A DNA stretch of 40,051 nucleotides from Nesterenkonia alkaliphila (lineage in GTDB: Bacteria; Actinomycetota; Actinomycetes; Actinomycetales; Micrococcaceae), in NCBI RefSeq assembly GCF_009758175.1, contig NZ_WRPM01000070.1, forward strand, positions 1-40,051, given 5' to 3'. Of this stretch, positions 16,150 to 23,956 are shown piece by piece. The notes below the pieces were generated by a model. The model saw only the letters and a program-made list of their open reading frames with translations. It had not been told where the DNA came from and ran no database searches. Made by a program: the position numbers and the translations under genes. Numbering within the stretch: the first letter of the stretch is position 1; every line of letters begins with the position of its first letter.

Positions 16150-16646
16150 GTCTCTGCAGTCCCCAGCTGCAGAAGAGCTCGTGAACAGAGGAGAGCCCAG
16201 CACGCGATGTCGCCGGCCCCGTCACCTCGGCTGGTCCGGCGGCACCATCTGTATTCCGTGCACGCTGGGATGGATACAGCGGCGCGTAGTTGAAGAAGTC
16301 GTCTAGCGCGCGACTGCTGTAGAGACAGAGGAGGCACTGAATACCATCGGCTCCAGCCTCGGCAACTCGGTGGTACTCGTTCACCCACCAGTCCGAAACG
16401 ATCCTGGTGTGGTCGGAGCAAAACAGCAGTTCCGCGATTGAGTCTGAGTTGATCTCCCCTTCGAGGCAGTGATGGTGGATCACGATGAACGCGGCTGGTG
16501 CTGTCACATCGCTCTGCCTTGGGGAATTCGCGGTTGAGAGCCGATCGCCAATTGGGGTACTCGCAACGGAACGTGAGCTGATCGAATATCCCGGCTTCCT
16601 TCTGAGTGATCGCATTCATCAGTGAACCTCTTCCACATTGCTGCAT
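16150..16646 (-). pseudogene. Possible decayed or frameshifted small gene
   Basis: On the minus strand, AGGAG followed 9 bases later by ATG 16646, or a second ATG at 16619 with AGAGG upstream, opens a frame whose first 45 or so residues look coding (KEAGIFDQLTFRCEYPNWRS). After about 16510 this frame turns into Arg/Ser-rich shadow, while the next frame takes over with TAPAAFIVIHHHCLEGEINS and DWWVNEYHRVAEAGADGIQ to about 16200. That suggests one gene with a frameshift, or two short overlapping ones. No family is recognised. Coordinates are approximate. Confidence 0.3.
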
Positions 16647-16659
16647 GGTTACAACTCCT

Positions 16660-16752
16660 GAGTGTCCGGAGCCCGGCAAGGGGTGTGTAGCAGGCCCGAA
16701 CCCTTGGGCACTGCAGAAGGGCTGCGCAGGCAGGTGTTGCTTCCGGACACTC
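16660..16752. promoter_or_regulatory. TCCGGACACT motif copies 2 and 3, inverted pair in a divergent promoter region
   Basis: GAGTGTCCGGA (16660-16670) and TCCGGACACTC (16742-16752) are perfect 11-bp inverted copies 71 bases apart. They lie between the decayed minus-strand gene starting near 16646 and the plus-strand DUF6907 gene starting at 16793, so each faces one gene start. Copy 3 is nearly identical over 17 bases to copy 4 at 23957. They are probable operators of an element regulator; alternatively they are the stem of a very large hairpin, which seems less likely. Confidence 0.5.
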
Positions 16753-16792
16753 ACTGGTCACCAGCGAAGCGACAACCTCGGAAGGACCACTC

Positions 16793-17140
16793 ATGAGTGA
16801 CCAGAGCAACGAACTGGCGGACTCAGATTGCCCCCAATGGTGCCGTGCCCAGCACGGTGACGAGATTCATCCAGATGACCGCCGCCACGAAAGCGAGATC
16901 GTGGTGATACCAGTGGTGAAAAACACGCGGACAACCGCTCCAGCTGGCAACGGCGCGGCGCATAGACGACCGGACTCAGCAGAAGCCTTTTTGGTGATCC
17001 ACCAGCAACTGGACGAGTCAGACGTGTGGATCGGCCTCGGAGCCGATGGCCGCGGCATGGACTTATCCCTGGAAAGCGCCCAACGAGTGCACCAGGCACT
17101 GGGAGACCTGCTGAGCATCACCCGACGCAAAGGCGCCTAG
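16793..17140 (+). CDS. DUF6907-family protein
   Basis: A 115-aa soluble protein. CPQWCRAQHGDEIHPDDRRH (residues about 13-32) gives a Cys/His cluster followed by a C-terminal GRGMDLSLESAQRVHQALGD, the pattern of the actinobacterial DUF6907 family, often found in plasmids, ICEs and phages. Function unknown. The ATG at 16793 has GGAAGGA about 8 bases upstream. Its TAG stop (17138-17140) lies within the CCTAGG target site of the following insertion sequence, so the gene is left intact by the insertion. Confidence 0.78.
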   Translation: MSDQSNELADSDCPQWCRAQHGDEIHPDDRRHESEIVVIPVVKNTRTTAPAGNGAAHRRPDSAEAFLVIHQQLDESDVWIGLGADGRGMDLSLESAQRVHQALGDLLSITRRKGA

Positions 17141-17141
17141 G
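17136..17141. repeat. Target site duplication, left copy (CCTAGG)
   Basis: CCTAGG lies directly before the left end of the IS481-family element and is repeated at 18291-18296 directly after the right end. It contains the stop codon of the DUF6907 gene. It fits the NCTAGN target known for IS481. Confidence 0.8.
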
Positions 17142-18290
17142 TGTTGCGGGGCCTGACGTTGTTTACACCTCCCCGGGACCAGGCATAGAAGAGGAGCAGG
17201 CCCTCTGCGCTACATGATGGGTAATCGCGAAAGAACCGTCATGAGCGAAAGCGAGCCTGCTCCTCGATGTCCCACGATAACGCGCCACTGACCCCGCAAG
17301 GACGACTCCGCCTCATCGGCCGCATCCAGAACGGACGACCACTGGCCCACGTCGCTGCTGAAGCCGGAGTCTCGAGAGCCTGTCTGTCGAAATGGCACCA
17401 GCGCTACCAGCACCACGGCGAGGACGGCCTCCACGACCGTTCGTCGCGGCCGCAGGCATCGCCGGATGCCACTCCGGACTGGGTGGTGGAGCTGATCGAG
17501 ACCTGGCGCCGGGAGTATAAGTGGGCGGCTTCCCGCATCGCCGTCGAGCTTGAGCACGAGCACGGCTTCGGCATCCACCCACGCACCGTGGGCCGCTGGT
17601 TCAAGCACCTGGGCATCAATAAGCGCCGCCACCTCGACCCGGGCGGTGAGTCCAACCGGCAGCCCGGGGTGATCACCGCCGGCGCACCTGGGGCGATGGT
17701 GCACCTGGATGTGAAGAAGGTCGGCCGGATCCCCGACGGCGGCGGCTGGTTCGTCCACGGTAGAGACTCCGAGGCCGCTCGCGCCGCCAGCCGGTCGAAG
17801 AGCGCCGCGAAGAAGCAGGGGCACAAGATCGGCGGCTACACCTACCTGTACTCGGCAGTCGATGGATACACCCGCCTTGCCTACACCGAGGTGATGCAAG
17901 ACGAGAAGGCCGCCACTGCGGTGGAGTTCTTGAACAAGGCCAGAGCATTCTTCGCCGCCGAGGGGATCACCCGGCTGGGCCGGGTGGTCACCGATAACGG
18001 GGTGAACTTCGCCGCCGGAGACTTCACCCGGGCGGTGAACAACCTCGGTGGGATCCATCAGCGGATCAGGCCCTACACGCCGCGGCATAACGGCAAGGTC
18101 GAGCGATACCAGCGGATCCTGGCCGATGAATGCCTCTACGCGAGGACCTATGACTCCGAGCGAGCCAGAGAAGAAGCGATGAAGGTCTGGGTTCAGCACT
18201 ATAATCATCACCGCCCCCACTCAGCTGCAGGCGGTCAAGCTCCTGCCAGTCTCGTCCCGGGGCGCGTCACCAACGTCCTGCCCTCCTACA
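17142..18290 (+). mobile_element. IS481-family insertion sequence, complete
   Basis: The element is 1149 bases long. The left end TGTTGCGGGGCCTGACGTTG and the complement of the right end, TGTAGGAGGGCAGGACGTTG, match at 15 of 20 positions, and a further shared CCCCGGGAC follows in both. Both flanks carry CCTAGG, a 6-bp target duplication matching the NCTAGN preference of IS481. The right terminal repeat lies within the 3' end of the transposase gene. The perfect duplication indicates recent insertion. Confidence 0.85.
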
Positions 18291-18295
18291 CCTAG
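17267..18295 (+). CDS. IS481-family DDE transposase
   Basis: A 342-aa transposase. The N-terminal HTH (RIQNGRPLAHVAAEAGVSRA) and second HTH (WAASRIAVELEHEHGFGIHP) bind the ends; the DDE catalytic domain shows MVHLDVKKVG (first Asp), VTDNGVNF (second Asp) and RHNGKVERYQRIL (Glu), with the terminal HHRPHSAAGGQAPASL typical of the family. The last four residues before the stop come from the right terminal repeat, and the TAG stop (18293-18295) lies outside the element, in the right CCTAGG copy. The gene is full length and appears functional. Confidence 0.95.
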   Translation: MSHDNAPLTPQGRLRLIGRIQNGRPLAHVAAEAGVSRACLSKWHQRYQHHGEDGLHDRSSRPQASPDATPDWVVELIETWRREYKWAASRIAVELEHEHGFGIHPRTVGRWFKHLGINKRRHLDPGGESNRQPGVITAGAPGAMVHLDVKKVGRIPDGGGWFVHGRDSEAARAASRSKSAAKKQGHKIGGYTYLYSAVDGYTRLAYTEVMQDEKAATAVEFLNKARAFFAAEGITRLGRVVTDNGVNFAAGDFTRAVNNLGGIHQRIRPYTPRHNGKVERYQRILADECLYARTYDSERAREEAMKVWVQHYNHHRPHSAAGGQAPASLVPGRVTNVLPSYT

Positions 18296-18296
18296 G
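18291..18296. repeat. Target site duplication, right copy (CCTAGG)
   Basis: Second copy of the 6-bp duplication flanking the insertion sequence. Its TAG is the stop codon of the transposase. Confidence 0.8.
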
Positions 18297-18299
18297 GCT

Positions 18300-18584
18300 T
18301 CAATCCGCGGCAGGCGGCGCTTGTTCGGCGTCCTCGGGATCACGGAACAGCTCCAGGGGGTCGATGCCGAGCCGGCTCGCGTAGTCCTCGATCGCAGAGA
18401 GGCTCAAGTTTTGTTCCCCGCGTTCGATGCCGCCGTAGTAGACCCGGTGCAGTCCCTCGAGTTCTTCTTCGGCAAACCGCGCCTGAGAGACTCCACGCTG
18501 CTTGCGGAGCCGCCGCAGGTTCGCGCCCACGCGCCGATGAAGTTCGCCAATCGCCACAACATTCCAGCTTGCGTGGAGTGTCAC
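18300..18584 (-). CDS. Small XRE-family HTH regulator
   Basis: A protein of up to 94 aa with a standard XRE HTH: RVGANLRRLRKQRGVSQARF, EEELEGLHRVYYGGIERGEQ and a final LGIDPLELFRD. GTG 18584 or the in-frame GTG 18557 (GGA 7 bases upstream) may be the start. It is divergent from the large lipoprotein gene, with an imperfect palindrome in the 66-base gap, so it probably controls the lipoprotein cluster. Its end lies only 4 bases from the IS481 target duplication. Confidence 0.85.
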   Translation of the reverse strand: MTLHASWNVVAIGELHRRVGANLRRLRKQRGVSQARFAEEELEGLHRVYYGGIERGEQNLSLSAIEDYASRLGIDPLELFRDPEDAEQAPPAAD

Positions 18585-18594
18585 ACAAAAGCGA

Positions 18595-18610
18595 CAGAGT
18601 TATAACAGTG
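18595..18610. promoter_or_regulatory. Palindromic operator candidate between XRE and lipoprotein genes
   Basis: CAGAGTTATAACAGTG is palindromic at 12 of 16 positions with core GTTATAAC. TATAAC within it is a good -10 for the plus-strand lipoprotein gene. An XRE dimer bound here would block both divergent genes. Inference from layout. Confidence 0.5.
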
Positions 18611-18650
18611 CAAGAATGATCGGGGCTCAGACCTCAACGACGGGAGAAAC

Positions 18651-20210
18651 ATGCGTAACCAAGGACAACGAAGGCTCTACGGGGTATCTGTGATGGGCGG
18701 TGCCGCCCTGTTGTTGACCAGCTGCGGAGGCAACGACGTCGGCCTCGGCAACGCCGAAGATTTCTTAGATGAGGCCACCAGCGCGTGGCTGGATTCGCTG
18801 CCCAGCGACAATGTCGCGGTCCATGACGAGGCCGGGTGCTTCTTCCTCGTCGACGGCGAGGGTGAGGTCACCGGTGAGCTGGCCTGCGGCGGCGCCCGGA
18901 CCCTGTTCGCCGACGACGGCGAGGTTTGGGACCTCACGACTTTTGATTACTCCGAGGACTCCGACGGCGAGATGGTTGCTGAGTTCGACGAGTCCATCCT
19001 CGCCGAGGCGGAGATGGAAGTCTCCCGCCCCGAAGGAGACGTGGTCGATGCTGACGGTGACGATGCCCCGGAGGCCTTGGATGAGATTGAAGCTCCGTCT
19101 CGACCTGAAGCCGATTCGGGTCTGATTGTGGCTCCCAGCCCACAGGATCAGGAAGGTGACGCTGTCGATACCTCCGGTGGCAGTCTCGTTGACGGGGAGG
19201 AAGTCTCCGATGGTGCCTATACCGTCAGCGAGGAGACAGACCCACAGGATTCTGAGATCGTCACCCCCGCCGGGATCGTCACGATCGAGGAGCTCGGGGC
19301 GGCAGAGACGGTCACCGTTGAAGGCGTCCCCGGCCAGCGCGGTGTCGATGATGATCAGTCCGCAGTCCCCCACGCCCCGGCTGAAGGCGAAACCTTCCGC
19401 TATCTCTGGGCATCGTTTGCAGCCAACGAGGTCCCCGAGGCCCCGGAGAACGACGCCTACCTGGACCTGGGAGATGAGCAGATCGAGCTCAGCTCCCTCG
19501 ATGGCGGCGCCTTGGTCTCGGTGCCCGATAGTGGCGCTGAGCTGGTGGTGACCACCGGAGAGGATACCGAGCAGCGCTACGACATCCTTACCGGCCAGCG
19601 CGACAGCGACCCCATCACCGACGGGTTCTATGTCGAGAACCGCCACCAGCCCGAGGCGGACATCACTCTGGACTTCCCGGACTTCGAAGACACCATCACC
19701 GAAGAAGAAGTCGGCTCTCCCAGCCAGGCCGGAGACCTGACCATCTCCACCGAAGCGGTCGTCGAGTCCTACACGATCACCGCGTGGAACCCGATGATGG
19801 GATGGGCCAGCGAGGGCGAGGCCTGGCTGGAGCTGAACTGGGAAGCCTCGGTCAGTCGCGATGGTGATGCCCGTGCCGGCTACTACCGGGCCAGCGATGA
19901 CCAGCCCAGCGTTGTGGACTGGAGCATCACCGTCGATGACACCACCATCGAGGAGCGCTACGAATCCACTGACGCCGGACGCAACGGCGGCAACAGCTTC
20001 GGAGAAGTCACTGTGATCGCTATCCCGGCAGACTTCGAGACCATCTCACTGGATGCAGAGATCACCAGCCACTGGGACGAGCAGCCGGTCACCGTCGAAC
20101 ACGAAGGCACCGAACTGCCCTTCGACGAAACCCACGACTCCGAGAACGAAGACGAGGGTGAGGTCGACGAAGACGGCCCCCTCGATGAGGACGAGAACAC
20201 CGGCTGGTAA
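18651..20210 (+). CDS. Large acidic lipoprotein of unknown function
   Basis: A 519-aa exported lipoprotein. The signal peptide RRLYGVSVMGGAALLL ends in lipobox LTSC-GG, with Cys at about residue 25. The mature part is very acidic and rich in Asp, Glu, Ser and Gly, with a probably disordered stretch at 105-250 and beta-rich segments after it (FRYLWASFAANEVPE, YTITAWNPMMGWASEGEAWL). The C-terminus ends in an acidic tail (SENEDEGEVDEDGPLDEDEN). No family is recognised. The ATG at 18651 has GGGAG upstream. It starts a same-direction cluster of exported or membrane proteins inside the element; surface exclusion or cell-envelope interaction is possible but unproven. Confidence 0.85.
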   Translation: MRNQGQRRLYGVSVMGGAALLLTSCGGNDVGLGNAEDFLDEATSAWLDSLPSDNVAVHDEAGCFFLVDGEGEVTGELACGGARTLFADDGEVWDLTTFDYSEDSDGEMVAEFDESILAEAEMEVSRPEGDVVDADGDDAPEALDEIEAPSRPEADSGLIVAPSPQDQEGDAVDTSGGSLVDGEEVSDGAYTVSEETDPQDSEIVTPAGIVTIEELGAAETVTVEGVPGQRGVDDDQSAVPHAPAEGETFRYLWASFAANEVPEAPENDAYLDLGDEQIELSSLDGGALVSVPDSGAELVVTTGEDTEQRYDILTGQRDSDPITDGFYVENRHQPEADITLDFPDFEDTITEEEVGSPSQAGDLTISTEAVVESYTITAWNPMMGWASEGEAWLELNWEASVSRDGDARAGYYRASDDQPSVVDWSITVDDTTIEERYESTDAGRNGGNSFGEVTVIAIPADFETISLDAEITSHWDEQPVTVEHEGTELPFDETHDSENEDEGEVDEDGPLDEDENTGW

Positions 20211-20263
20211 GCCAGTCATCGACGCACTTCCAGTGCCACTACGTACAGAGAGGAACCACGACC

Positions 20264-20605
20264 ATGAATCAGCGCGTGAAAGCTGCGACCGTTATCCCTG
20301 CGGCGGCACTGCTGCTGACCGCCTGCGGAGGCGACGACGTCCCCCAGGAAGACCTGGAGATGATGCTCGCCTGGGAAGAAGGGATCCACACCGACGACGT
20401 CAACTGTGAAGACGGCCTCAGTCACCAGGAGGGCGAAACCACCTCATGCACTGTCGATAACGGAGTCTCGTTGGATGCCAGCTACGAAGACGAGGAAGGC
20501 GCCCACAGTATTCGCTTCGTCGGAGGCTGGGGCGAGATCTGGGTGGACCTCGACGAATGGGAAGAAACCCGCGACGAAGTAGAGCAGGAGTTCGAGGATG
20601 CCTGA
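20264..20605 (+). CDS. Small DUF4333-like lipoprotein
   Basis: A 113-aa lipoprotein. Signal peptide KAATVIPAAALLLTAC-GG; after the lipid-attached Cys the mature part carries VNCEDGLSHQEGETTSCTVD, the paired-Cys pattern of DUF4333-type domains, and a strand-rich end. It is acidic, like the preceding lipoprotein, and lies 53 bases downstream of it, with GAGAGGA before the ATG. The role is unknown; DUF4333 proteins are common secreted or lipid-anchored proteins in actinobacteria. Confidence 0.8.
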   Translation: MNQRVKAATVIPAAALLLTACGGDDVPQEDLEMMLAWEEGIHTDDVNCEDGLSHQEGETTSCTVDNGVSLDASYEDEEGAHSIRFVGGWGEIWVDLDEWEETRDEVEQEFEDA

Positions 20606-20656
20606 TCACCACACCGCACCGGTATTCGTCCCTACCAGCAGCACAGTCGGGGGTAG

Positions 20657-21211
20657 ATGATGGCCCGGACTCGTCGCTTCAACGCCCGGAAGTTCTTCCG
20701 CTTCCTGCTCATATTCATCGCAGTCGTCTACGCGGCCGGATGGGTGCTGATGCTGCTCTTCGGCCTGACTCCCGACAGGATGGAGAACCGGGCCATGGGA
20801 GGGTGGCCGGAGTACATCTTCGAGCTCATCCTCAGTCCCTTCCTCGCCGCGGCAGCTCTGGTCATCGTGGTGGTGGCACTGCTGATATTCGTCGGACTTC
20901 TGCTGCTGATATTCAAGGGCTATAACCTGTTCGACAAGGTGCTGACCAGGATGGGCTTCTTCGACATCGTCAGCCACGAACCATCCCCAGCCACAGCGGA
21001 TGCGACCGCCGGTCAGACCTCCACCAGGCTGGGGCAACGCGTCGCTGCCCGCAGACAATTGCACCCCCTGTCCCCGCAGGAGATCAAGGCCGGAACATTG
21101 GGCACCGTGGTCGGCTTCGACGAGGGCTTGGGCACCGATTATTACACGGTGAGATTCGCCAGCGGACAGACATTGAACAACCTCACTGACTCAGACGTCG
21201 TCTTCGTCTGA
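20657..21211 (+). CDS. Membrane protein of unknown function
   Basis: A 184-aa protein with two strong membrane segments (FFRFLLIFIAVVYAAGWVLM and ALVIVVVALLIFVGLLLLIF) and a cytoplasmic C-terminal half. The end (AGTLGTVVGFDEGLGTDYYT then VRFASGQTLNNL) looks like a small SH3-like or KOW-like beta domain. ATG 20657 or 20660 may be used. It lies 51 bases after the DUF4333-like gene and is probably in the same operon. No family is recognised. Confidence 0.75.
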   Translation: MMARTRRFNARKFFRFLLIFIAVVYAAGWVLMLLFGLTPDRMENRAMGGWPEYIFELILSPFLAAAALVIVVVALLIFVGLLLLIFKGYNLFDKVLTRMGFFDIVSHEPSPATADATAGQTSTRLGQRVAARRQLHPLSPQEIKAGTLGTVVGFDEGLGTDYYTVRFASGQTLNNLTDSDVVFV

Positions 21212-21293
21212 CTCGGCTGTTCGGTCCGCCTCAGCACTGATGTTGAGACGGACCGAACACCGCCTCGATTCGATGATGAGGAGGCTTCACCCG

Positions 21294-21512
21294 ATGTCCC
21301 AGAATGAAGCCGAGGACCTTCCATCTTTCACCGGGTTCTATCGACGCAAAGCTCTCGGCGACGACGTCGCGTTCACGTCCGAACGTCAATGGATCGCAGG
21401 CATGGAACGTCCGGGCAAGAGACGCCGATACAAGAAGCGAGAGAACCGTCAAGAGCGGCGCAGGATTCGCACTCGACTCCACCAGCGATTCGACCAGATC
21501 GAAGACCAGTGA
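21294..21512 (+). CDS. Small basic hypothetical protein
   Basis: A 72-aa protein, MSQNEAEDLPSFTGFYRRKA at the start and a highly basic helical C-terminus (PGKRRRYKKRENRQERRRIR). The ATG at 21294 has GAGGAGG about 10 bases upstream. It might bind nucleic acid through its basic tail. It overlaps the next small gene by the GTGA junction at 21509-21512. Unknown function. Confidence 0.65.
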   Translation: MSQNEAEDLPSFTGFYRRKALGDDVAFTSERQWIAGMERPGKRRRYKKRENRQERRRIRTRLHQRFDQIEDQ

Positions 21513-21772
21513 ACGGACCGTTTCTGGCACTGCGAACAGGGCAGGATTCAGCTGCAGAAACTACTGCCCGCCGCGCTACCCGGTGGCCTGAAGGCCAGAT
21601 TATTCGCCCCTACTTATGTGTCCACGACCCTGCGCACGCAGTCGCTCGAAGGGTACGTCACGGCCGGATGTGTGCTCTCGACGTTGGACGGCTGATCCCC
21701 GGGCGGATCGAGTGCCGTACCTGCCCCTTATTTCCCCGCAGAAGTACCCTGCCAGACCCCCATCTCCTATAG
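21509..21772 (+). CDS. Small Cys/His protein translationally coupled to the previous gene
   Basis: An 87-aa frame starting at GTG 21509, which overlaps the TGA of the previous gene (GTGA), a typical coupled arrangement. The C-terminal half has PYLCVHDPAHAVARRV, RMCALDVGRLIP and IECRTCPL, a Cys/His spacing that could bind a metal ion. The N-terminal part is less convincing. It is supported by overlap, composition and the metal-ligand-like pattern only. Confidence 0.5.
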   Translation: MNGPFLALRTGQDSAAETTARRATRWPEGQIIRPYLCVHDPAHAVARRVRHGRMCALDVGRLIPGRIECRTCPLFPRRSTLPDPHLL

Positions 21773-22361
21773 CCTCCGAATCCCCTACTTACACAGCTTG
21801 CCACTTGCGATCACAGTCTCAGCCGAGACCCCCTCGACGCGACCGCGAGCCGGGACCGTCATACGCCGAGATAAGCCCCGCCGGCCGCGTGTCAGCTACG
21901 GTTCATCTGACGGCGTCTCGAGGTGCCCGTACAGACCCCCAACCCCGGCAGAAGTACCCCGCAGAGCCTCCATGGCATAAAACCTCCTGACCACGACTTC
22001 CCCCAGCTCCACTTACGAACCAAATATTGAGGCACTCCGGTCTCCGCGGCGAGGTTCACTGCGGCCGTCCGGGCCAGGTGCTTCAGACTGCCACCTTTAC
22101 GGAGCGATTCGTGCTCGTCATGCCTCCTCGACGGGCTCCTTCTCCAGGGGATCTCCTGCCTTACATTGCGGGCTGATCTGATCGCTTACCTCGTGTACAT
22201 GGTGAGGTGCCGGGGTCAGGTGTTCTTGTCGCTCACCAAGGAAGGTCGGTGGCCAAGTTCGTGAGCGCCTGAAGGTGAGCGTCGGCTGGGAGTTGAGTCG
22301 GATTCGCGCGCGCAGAAACCGGCCTCAGGTTGGTCATAGTGTGCGTCGCTACAGTGGGGAC
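21773..22361. other. Gene-free stretch
   Basis: No convincing gene on either strand. The word GCAGAAGTACCC recurs at 21739 and 21951 next to C-rich runs, so a decayed short duplication is possible. GTACAC-like and GAGGTGCCGG words near 22194-22215 show no clear structure. The interval could hold a transfer origin or regulatory DNA, but nothing supports that directly. Confidence 0.4.
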
Positions 22362-22877
22362 ATGACCGACGGGGCGATTGACTACGGCCGGTACGGAAAG
22401 CTGCTGGGGTTCAGTCTGCTGTGTTTTCTGGGTGCGATCGTGTTGGGTCTTGGCGGGATGCATGCCGGTATCGGTGCTCTTGATGAGATGTATCGCGCAG
22501 ATCCGGAGATCGCTCATTATGGTGAAGGTGCTGGTCTGGCTGCAGCGATCGTGACGGTCTACGGGGTGATCCTCGGTGTAGCCGCAGCCTTGGCCTACGG
22601 TGTGGTGGCTATTGGGCTGAATATGCGCCGTCGATGGGGAGTGAGTCTGGGCACCGCTGGGGCGCTGGTGGGGTTCCTACTGATGATCTTTGCCGGCGGG
22701 TTCCTGAACACGGCGTTGTTCACTGTGCTGGGCGACCTCTACGGCAGCGATTACACCCCGGCCAGCACTTTCGGAGTGCTGCTGCTGACCGGTCTGACCG
22801 TTGCCGTACTTCTGGGGCACTGTGTCGTCAGTGTTCTGTGGTTGCGTGAAGAGACCCGGAGGCCACAACGCCGCTGA
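22362..22877 (+). CDS. Polytopic membrane protein of unknown function
   Basis: A 171-aa protein with about four membrane helices: LLGFSLLCFLGAIVLGLGGM, GLAAAIVTVYGVILGVAAAL, GTAGALVGFLLMIFAGGFL and STFGVLLLTGLTVAVLLGHC. Loops are short and the C-terminus is basic (REETRRPQRR), as expected for a cytoplasmic end. The ATG at 22362 is chosen because the upstream frame is not coding-like; only GGGG precedes it closely. No family is recognised. Confidence 0.75.
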   Translation: MTDGAIDYGRYGKLLGFSLLCFLGAIVLGLGGMHAGIGALDEMYRADPEIAHYGEGAGLAAAIVTVYGVILGVAAALAYGVVAIGLNMRRRWGVSLGTAGALVGFLLMIFAGGFLNTALFTVLGDLYGSDYTPASTFGVLLLTGLTVAVLLGHCVVSVLWLREETRRPQRR

Positions 22878-22935
22878 GAGCTCACGGCGAGTGGCTGCTT
22901 TTCAGTGCGGGAACGAGGGTGGGTGTCTCTCTTTT

Positions 22936-22957
22936 GTGAGGGGCTTTGTCCCCTCAC
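22936..22957 (+). terminator. Hairpin after the membrane protein gene
   Basis: GTGAGGGG (22936-22943) and CCCCTCAC (22950-22957) form a perfect 8-bp stem with loop CTTTGT, 59 bases after the stop of the membrane protein. There is no T-run, so it may be a weak or factor-dependent terminator. The rest of the interval to 23185 is very GC-rich and shows no gene. Confidence 0.45.
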
Positions 22958-23185
22958 TCTCCCGGTGGGGGTTGTCGGTGTATCTCCGCTGTCGCGGGGG
23001 CGGGCGCGCCTGCCGGCGCAAGGGCGGTGCGGCCCCTGTGATTCGCCGCAGGCACCTGCCCCGGTATTCGACTTCCGGGTTCTTACAGTGGTGGGTCCGA
23101 GATGACGGTGCCGGCATGACGCGGGTGTAGCTTTCGCGCTCCCGCGATAGCCCGCGGGGAATCACTCCTGCGACGATATTCCAAC

Positions 23186-23431
23186 TCACCGTCGACCGGG
23201 AGTATCCAGCAGGACCGCAATCTGGTTAGGACTCATTCGCGGCCCTTCTTCCAGCAGGCTGCCTCTCAATACTGGCCCAACGCCATTCTGACCTTCTCCA
23301 CCGGTTGGCGTTCCTAGAGGAGCCTCAGCCTCGGGGTCTAGTTGCATGAGGTCATTTGCCATACCAACCCTCATCGACCAGTACTCAGATGATATTCCGT
23401 TCAATGGCGCGATAGGTCGAAGCCGGTTCAC
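23186..23431 (-). CDS. Small hypothetical protein coupled to the 173-aa gene
   Basis: An 81-aa frame starting at GTG 23431, whose GTGA overlaps the stop of the upstream gene (23430-23428). It carries EYWSMRVGMANDLMQLDPEA and a Gly-rich middle; the C-terminal MSPNQIAVLLDTPGRR may be HTH-like but is too short to call. It is supported mainly by the overlap. Confidence 0.45.
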   Translation of the reverse strand: MNRLRPIAPLNGISSEYWSMRVGMANDLMQLDPEAEAPLGTPTGGEGQNGVGPVLRGSLLEEGPRMSPNQIAVLLDTPGRR

Positions 23432-23949
23432 TGATGGTGGATCAGGTTCCGGGCATAGAAATACTCGTCTTCTTCGATCCGGTGCAGAGCAATCATCTGC
23501 CGACGGGTGAAATCCGAGTTCAGCCCGGAAGCGATCCGAGAAGCCTGATCAGCGATGGCGTAGACATCGGGGAACCGACCGCACCAGGTCGCGATGATCC
23601 GGTGCCGTAGCGCCAGCCAGGAGAACAGGCGGTTTTTCTCCTCGAGGGTGATCGGGTCGCGTTTGACCTCCCCGAAGTCTCGTGTGGCCTTCATTACCGG
23701 GCCTGGATGGAGGATGTCGCGAAAAGCCTCTGAGTGACCAAATCTGTCCCCGTCCAGAGTCCGGTCCTCCATGCCATGCAGCTCCCGCCAGGGATCGGCC
23801 TCGGCCAAGGTCTCCAGAAGCAGCGCGTTGGCAGTGTCGAGGTACACGTGCGCCACGTCCTCTTCTACGTCGAGCAGTCCTGCGGTAGTGACACCGAGAA
23901 GCTGAGCCTGCACATGGCGGTTCAGGTGAAAGCGTCGGTCGTTGTCCAT
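23428..23949 (-). CDS. Hypothetical 173-aa protein
   Basis: A 173-aa mostly helical protein; LAEADPWRELHGMEDRTLDG and NRLFSWLALRHRIIATWCGR are its best ordered regions. No known family is recognised. The ATG at 23949 has no clear ribosome site, but a TCCGGACACT motif ends about 8 bases upstream, reading towards it. It overlaps the 81-aa gene downstream by 4 bases. Confidence 0.65.
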   Translation of the reverse strand: MDNDRRFHLNRHVQAQLLGVTTAGLLDVEEDVAHVYLDTANALLLETLAEADPWRELHGMEDRTLDGDRFGHSEAFRDILHPGPVMKATRDFGEVKRDPITLEEKNRLFSWLALRHRIIATWCGRFPDVYAIADQASRIASGLNSDFTRRQMIALHRIEEDEYFYARNLIHHQ

Positions 23950-23956
23950 AACCAGA

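Noticed and set aside
15485-16615. A 376-codon open frame that would fuse a large N-terminal part to the integrase-coupled XRE protein
   Set aside because: The segment between about 15880 and 16170 is rich in Arg, Ser and Cys with no protein character, and no ribosome site fits. The XRE protein is complete from 15874.
21739-21965. Repeated GCAGAAGTACCC words as possible iterons
   Set aside because: Only two copies 212 bases apart in C-rich sequence, with no regular spacing.
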